Shown here in pieces: positions 33,058-35,626 of a DNA stretch of 35,626 bases; the first letter of the stretch is position 1, and each line of letters starts with the position of its first letter. Source of the DNA: Rhodobacterales bacterium (GTDB lineage Bacteria > Pseudomonadota > Alphaproteobacteria > Rhodobacterales > Rhodobacteraceae); the NCBI GenBank assembly GCA_003249215.1, contig QKJR01000028.1, positions 1-35,626 on the forward strand, given 5' to 3'. The notes beneath the pieces were generated by a model, which searched no databases, had not been told where the DNA came from, and saw only the letters and a list, made by a program, of their open reading frames with translations. A program made the translations under genes and the position numbers.

Positions 33058-33879
33058 ATGCTGGACGCCGCAAAAACCGAGACCCTGCTCGAGGTCAACA
33101 ATATCGAGGTGATCTACAACCACGTCATCCTCGTGCTGAAGGGCGTGAGCCTTGCGGTGCCCAAGGGCGGTATCACCGCGCTTCTGGGCGGCAATGGTGC
33201 AGGCAAGACGACGACCCTCAAGGCGATCTCGAACCTTCTGAAATCCGAGCGCGGTGAGGTCACCAAGGGCACGATCGCCTATCGCGGCGAGCGAGTGCAG
33301 GACATGGCCCCCGCCGATCTGGTGCGCAAGGGCGTGATCCAGGTGATGGAGGGGCGGCACTGCTTCGAGCACCTGACGGTGGAAGAAAACCTGCTGACCG
33401 GCGCCTATACCCGCACCGATGGCCGCGGCGCGATCGCGAGCGATCTCGAGATGGTCTACAATTACTTCCCGCGCCTCAAGGAGCGCCGCAAGAGCCAGGC
33501 CGGCTATACCTCGGGCGGCGAGCAGCAGATGGTCGCGATGGGCCGGGCACTGATGTCGCGCCCCGAGATGATCCTGCTCGATGAGCCCTCGATGGGCCTC
33601 GCGCCGCAACTGGTGGAGCAGATCTTCGAGATCGTGAAGGCGGTGAACGAGGGCGAGGGCGTGACCTTCCTTCTGGCCGAGCAGAACACCAACGTGGCCC
33701 TGCGTTATGCCCATTACGGTTATATTCTGGAGAGCGGTCGGGTGGTGATGGACGGCCCCGCGCAGGCCCTGCGCGAGAACCCGGACGTCAAGGAATTCTA
33801 CCTCGGCATGGCCGACGACGGCCGCAAGAGCTTCCGCGACGTGCGCAGCTATCGCCGCCGCAAGCGTTGGCTCGCCTGA
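33058..33879 (+). CDS. livF: ABC transporter ATP-binding protein, LivF type
   Basis: A 273-residue ATPase of the HAAT importer. Walker A GGNGAGKT is at residues 44-51, the Q-loop region reads IQVMEGRHCFEHLTV, the signature is SGGEQQMVAMGRAL, Walker B is MILLDEPSMGLAP, and the switch region FLLAEQNTN follows. The C-terminus extends past the ABC core with a basic YRRRKRW tail. ATG 33058 has GGAGGAGGA, a strong site; an upstream in-frame extension from 32926 is a shadow of the binding-protein gene. It completes a five-component importer with LivG, H, M and the binding protein. Confidence 0.94.
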   Translation: MLDAAKTETLLEVNNIEVIYNHVILVLKGVSLAVPKGGITALLGGNGAGKTTTLKAISNLLKSERGEVTKGTIAYRGERVQDMAPADLVRKGVIQVMEGRHCFEHLTVEENLLTGAYTRTDGRGAIASDLEMVYNYFPRLKERRKSQAGYTSGGEQQMVAMGRALMSRPEMILLDEPSMGLAPQLVEQIFEIVKAVNEGEGVTFLLAEQNTNVALRYAHYGYILESGRVVMDGPAQALRENPDVKEFYLGMADDGRKSFRDVRSYRRRKRWLA

Positions 33880-33952
33880 GGCAAGCTGTTGGAAAGAAAC
33901 GATTGCTGCGCAGCATTTCCGCAGCGAAACCCGAACTGAAGAGGGCCCGCCG

Positions 33953-35173
33953 ATGAGCCGCCATTACGACGATCTGGAAACCCGCTCGAGCGATGAACGC
34001 GAGGCCGCGCTCGCGTGGGATCTGCCGCAGATCATCGCACGCGCGCTGGCGGCGCCGGGGCTCGCCGCGCATCTGGGTGCGGTCGAAGCGGCGGCGGTGA
34101 CCTCGATGGCCGATCTCGCGCGGCTGCCGGTCCTGCGCAAGTCTGATCTCGGTGCCGCGCAGAAGGGCGCGCGGCCCTTTGGCGGGATGACCGTCCGCGC
34201 GCCCCATGCCTTCGCCCATATCTTCCAGAGCCCCGGCCCGATCTATGAGCCCGGCGGTACCGAGCACGACTGGTGGCGGATGGGGCGGTTCCTGCATGCC
34301 GCGGGCGTCGGCCCCGGCGATATCGTGCAGAACTGCTTCGGCTATCATCTGACGCCCGCCGGCATGATCTTCGAGAGCGGCGCGCGGGCGGTGGGCGCGG
34401 CCGTTCTGCCCGCCGGCACCGGCCAGACCGAATTGCAGGTGCGTGCGGCCGTCGACATCGGCACCAATGTCTATTCCGGCACGCCGGATTATCTCAAGGT
34501 GATCCTCGACAAGGCCGAGGCGATGGGCGAACGGCTGGGCATCACCCGCGCGGCGGTTGGCGGCGGGGCGCTCTTCCCCAGCCTGCGCAAGGAATATGCC
34601 GACCGCGGCATTGCCTGCCTGCAATGCTATGCGACCGCCGATCTCGGCAATATCGCCTATGAAAGCGCGGCGATGGAGGGGATGATCCTCGACGAGGGGG
34701 TGATCGTCGAGATCGTGCGCCCCGGCACCGGCGACCCGGTGCCCGATGGCGAAGTGGGCGAGGTGATCGTGACCACGATGAACCCCGATTATCCGCTGGT
34801 GCGGTTCGCCACGGGTGACCTCAGTGCGATCATGCCGGGCGTCTCGCCCTGCGGGCGCACCAACCGGCGCATCCGTGGCTGGATGGGCCGCGCCGATCAG
34901 ACCACCAAGATCAAGGGCATGTTCGTGCGCCCCGAGCAGGTGGCGGCCTTCGTCTCGGCGCATCCGGAGGTGAAGCGCGCGCGCGTGGTGGCGAGCCGCG
35001 ATGGCGAAATGGATGTGATGACCGTGCGCATCGAAACCGAGGAGGGCGACGCGCGGCGGCTCGGGGCCGGGGTCGTCGAAGCGCTCAAGCTCAAGGGGGC
35101 GATCGAAATCGTGCCGCCGGGCAGCCTGCCCAACGATGGCAAGGTGATCGAGGACCTGCGCAAATACGACTGA
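33953..35173 (+). CDS. PaaK-like AMP-binding CoA ligase
   Basis: A 406-residue enzyme of the phenylacetate-CoA ligase group of adenylate-forming enzymes. Features are the LPVLRKSDL opening, a SGTPDYLKVILDKAE segment, the YATADLG acyl-adenylate block in place of YGxTE, RFATGDLS with the ribose-binding Asp, and GRADQTTKIKGMFVRPEQV at the hinge to the C-terminal domain. The classical SSGTTG P-loop is replaced by IFQSPGPIYEPGG, so its nucleotide handling may be unusual. The substrate is likely an aromatic or other acid but is unproven. ATG 33953 has AAGAGGG. It ends the operon, giving ligases at both ends of the importer. Confidence 0.9.
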   Translation: MSRHYDDLETRSSDEREAALAWDLPQIIARALAAPGLAAHLGAVEAAAVTSMADLARLPVLRKSDLGAAQKGARPFGGMTVRAPHAFAHIFQSPGPIYEPGGTEHDWWRMGRFLHAAGVGPGDIVQNCFGYHLTPAGMIFESGARAVGAAVLPAGTGQTELQVRAAVDIGTNVYSGTPDYLKVILDKAEAMGERLGITRAAVGGGALFPSLRKEYADRGIACLQCYATADLGNIAYESAAMEGMILDEGVIVEIVRPGTGDPVPDGEVGEVIVTTMNPDYPLVRFATGDLSAIMPGVSPCGRTNRRIRGWMGRADQTTKIKGMFVRPEQVAAFVSAHPEVKRARVVASRDGEMDVMTVRIETEEGDARRLGAGVVEALKLKGAIEIVPPGSLPNDGKVIEDLRKYD

Positions 35174-35181
35174 AGCCAGCA

Positions 35182-35227
35182 GGGGGCTCTGCCCCCTGAC
35201 CCCCGGGATATTTCGATCAGGTTGAAG
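35182..35227 (+). repeat. dispersed intergenic repeat, copy after the PaaK-like gene
   Basis: AGGGGGCTCTGCCCCCT forms a hairpin, followed by GACCCCCGGGATATTT and a purine-rich tail. It matches the minus-strand copy at 22082-22128. It lies 9 nt after the stop of the PaaK-like gene, between it and convergent rpmJ, so it may help end transcription. Confidence 0.65.
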
Positions 35228-35277
35228 GGCGGGCGCAGGTCCGCCTTTTGTCCTTTCGGTTCGCCGCGATCAGACAA

Positions 35278-35315
35278 AGGAAAAGGCCGCGCGGGTCATC
35301 CCAGCGCGGCCTTTC
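35278..35315 (-). terminator. rho-independent terminator of rpmJ
   Basis: On the minus strand, GGCCGCGC and GCGCGGCC pair around an 11-nt loop, followed by TTTTCCTTT. It starts about 25 nt after the rpmJ stop. The opposite side is also mildly T-rich, so it could work in both directions. Confidence 0.87.
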
Positions 35316-35336
35316 TGTCGTCGAGCTCGAAAGCGC

Positions 35337-35462
35337 TCAGCCCTGACGGGCTTTGAAGCGTTTCTGCGTCTTGTTGATCACATAGACGCGGCCCTTGCGG
35401 CGCACGATCTGGCAATCGCGATGACGCTGCTTGAGCGAGCGGAGCGAGTTACGGACCTTCAT
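35337..35462 (-). CDS. rpmJ: 50S ribosomal protein L36
   Basis: A 41-residue, strongly basic protein: [41 protein letters not shown] in short segments, where the [10 protein letters not shown] start and the [12 protein letters not shown] end are diagnostic. It is the zinc-free type, lacking the four-Cys ribbon. It lies on the 50S subunit near the peptidyl-transferase region. A GGAG site precedes the ATG at 35462. It is separate from the spc operon, next to a tRNA gene, as in many Rhodobacterales. A strong terminator follows. Confidence 0.96.
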   Translation of the reverse strand: MKVRNSLRSLKQRHRDCQIVRRKGRVYVINKTQKRFKARQG

Positions 35463-35529
35463 GGGTCATCTCCTTGTCGCGGCGCGCGTGCGCCTTGAAA
35501 CCTGTGCCCCCTTTCGGGGACGGCGAAAA

Positions 35530-35604
35530 TGGTGGGCGGTACTGGGATCGAACCAGTGGCCACTACGATGTCAACGTAGTGCTCTACCGCTGAGCTAACC
35601 GCCC
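35530..35604 (-). tRNA. tRNA-Val (anticodon GAC)
   Basis: A 75-nt cloverleaf on the minus strand: acceptor GGGCGGT pairs with ACCGCCC, D arm GCTC/GAGC, anticodon stem CTACG/CGTAG around TTGACAT with anticodon GAC, T arm ACTGG-TTCGATC-CCAGT. The 3' CCA is encoded. GAC reads GUC/GUU valine codons. It lies 68 nt upstream of rpmJ on the same strand; a common transcript is possible. Confidence 0.97.
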
Positions 35605-35626
35605 ACGCCCGGGTGATTCTGCGCCA

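Noticed and set aside
1..35626. mobile elements, CRISPR arrays, prophage or integron
   Set aside because: No transposase, integrase, repeat-spacer pattern or terminal inverted repeats were seen; gene order and composition are chromosomal.

Overview
The window looks like a chromosomal stretch from a high-GC alphaproteobacterium, most likely a member of the Rhodobacteraceae/Paracoccaceae (Rhodobacter, Paracoccus or Thioclava-like). The evidence is the strong G/C third-position bias, the short 41-residue L36, a DUF1127 small protein, and the order amidase - dapC - ftsK - lolA. The genus cannot be fixed from sequence reading alone. I saw no mobile element, CRISPR array or phage gene.

Region 1 (1-5.5 kb): an edge-truncated SAM-dependent methyltransferase runs away from pnp. 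Pnp (polynucleotide phosphorylase) is complete except that its canonical start lies in a different frame from the rest of the protein; about 14 nt seem to be missing near codon 9. Facing genes are a multi-pass membrane protein with a tandem palindrome in its promoter region, a DUF1127 small protein and a 1-Cys peroxiredoxin. Region 2 (5.6-10.2 kb): an aldehyde dehydrogenase, a structured intergenic stretch, exonuclease III, then a tight run of a thioredoxin-TPR protein (YbbN/CnoX-like), a Lon-substrate-binding-domain protein, a Trm112/UPF0434 protein and a tiny lipoprotein. Region 3 (10.2-18.1 kb): a UbiH-type hydroxylase diverging from an amidase, followed by dapC, ftsK and lolA, a mainly housekeeping block.

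Region 4 (18.1-24.3 kb): a lytic transglycosylase lipoprotein, hspQ, an anti-sigma/anti-anti-sigma pair without its sigma factor, free methionine sulfoxide reductase coupled to a LysE-type exporter, an RluA-type pseudouridine synthase, a saccharopine-dehydrogenase-like protein and a WGR-domain miniprotein.

Region 5 (23.6-35.2 kb) is the most interesting part. A hybrid histidine kinase and an OmpR-type response regulator (translationally coupled) diverge from an eight-gene operon: acyl-CoA ligase, livG, livH, a 62-residue membrane miniprotein, livM, a periplasmic binding protein, livF and a PaaK-like CoA ligase. A complete branched-chain-type ABC importer bracketed by two CoA ligases suggests uptake of a carboxylic acid followed by its activation to a CoA thioester, possibly under control of the neighbouring two-component system. 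The substrate is not revealed by the sequence. The window ends with rpmJ and tRNA-Val(GAC), both on the minus strand.

A GC-rich hairpin-plus-ATATTT repeat occurs at two convergent gene ends (about 22.1 and 35.2 kb), with a related fragment near 7.14 kb.
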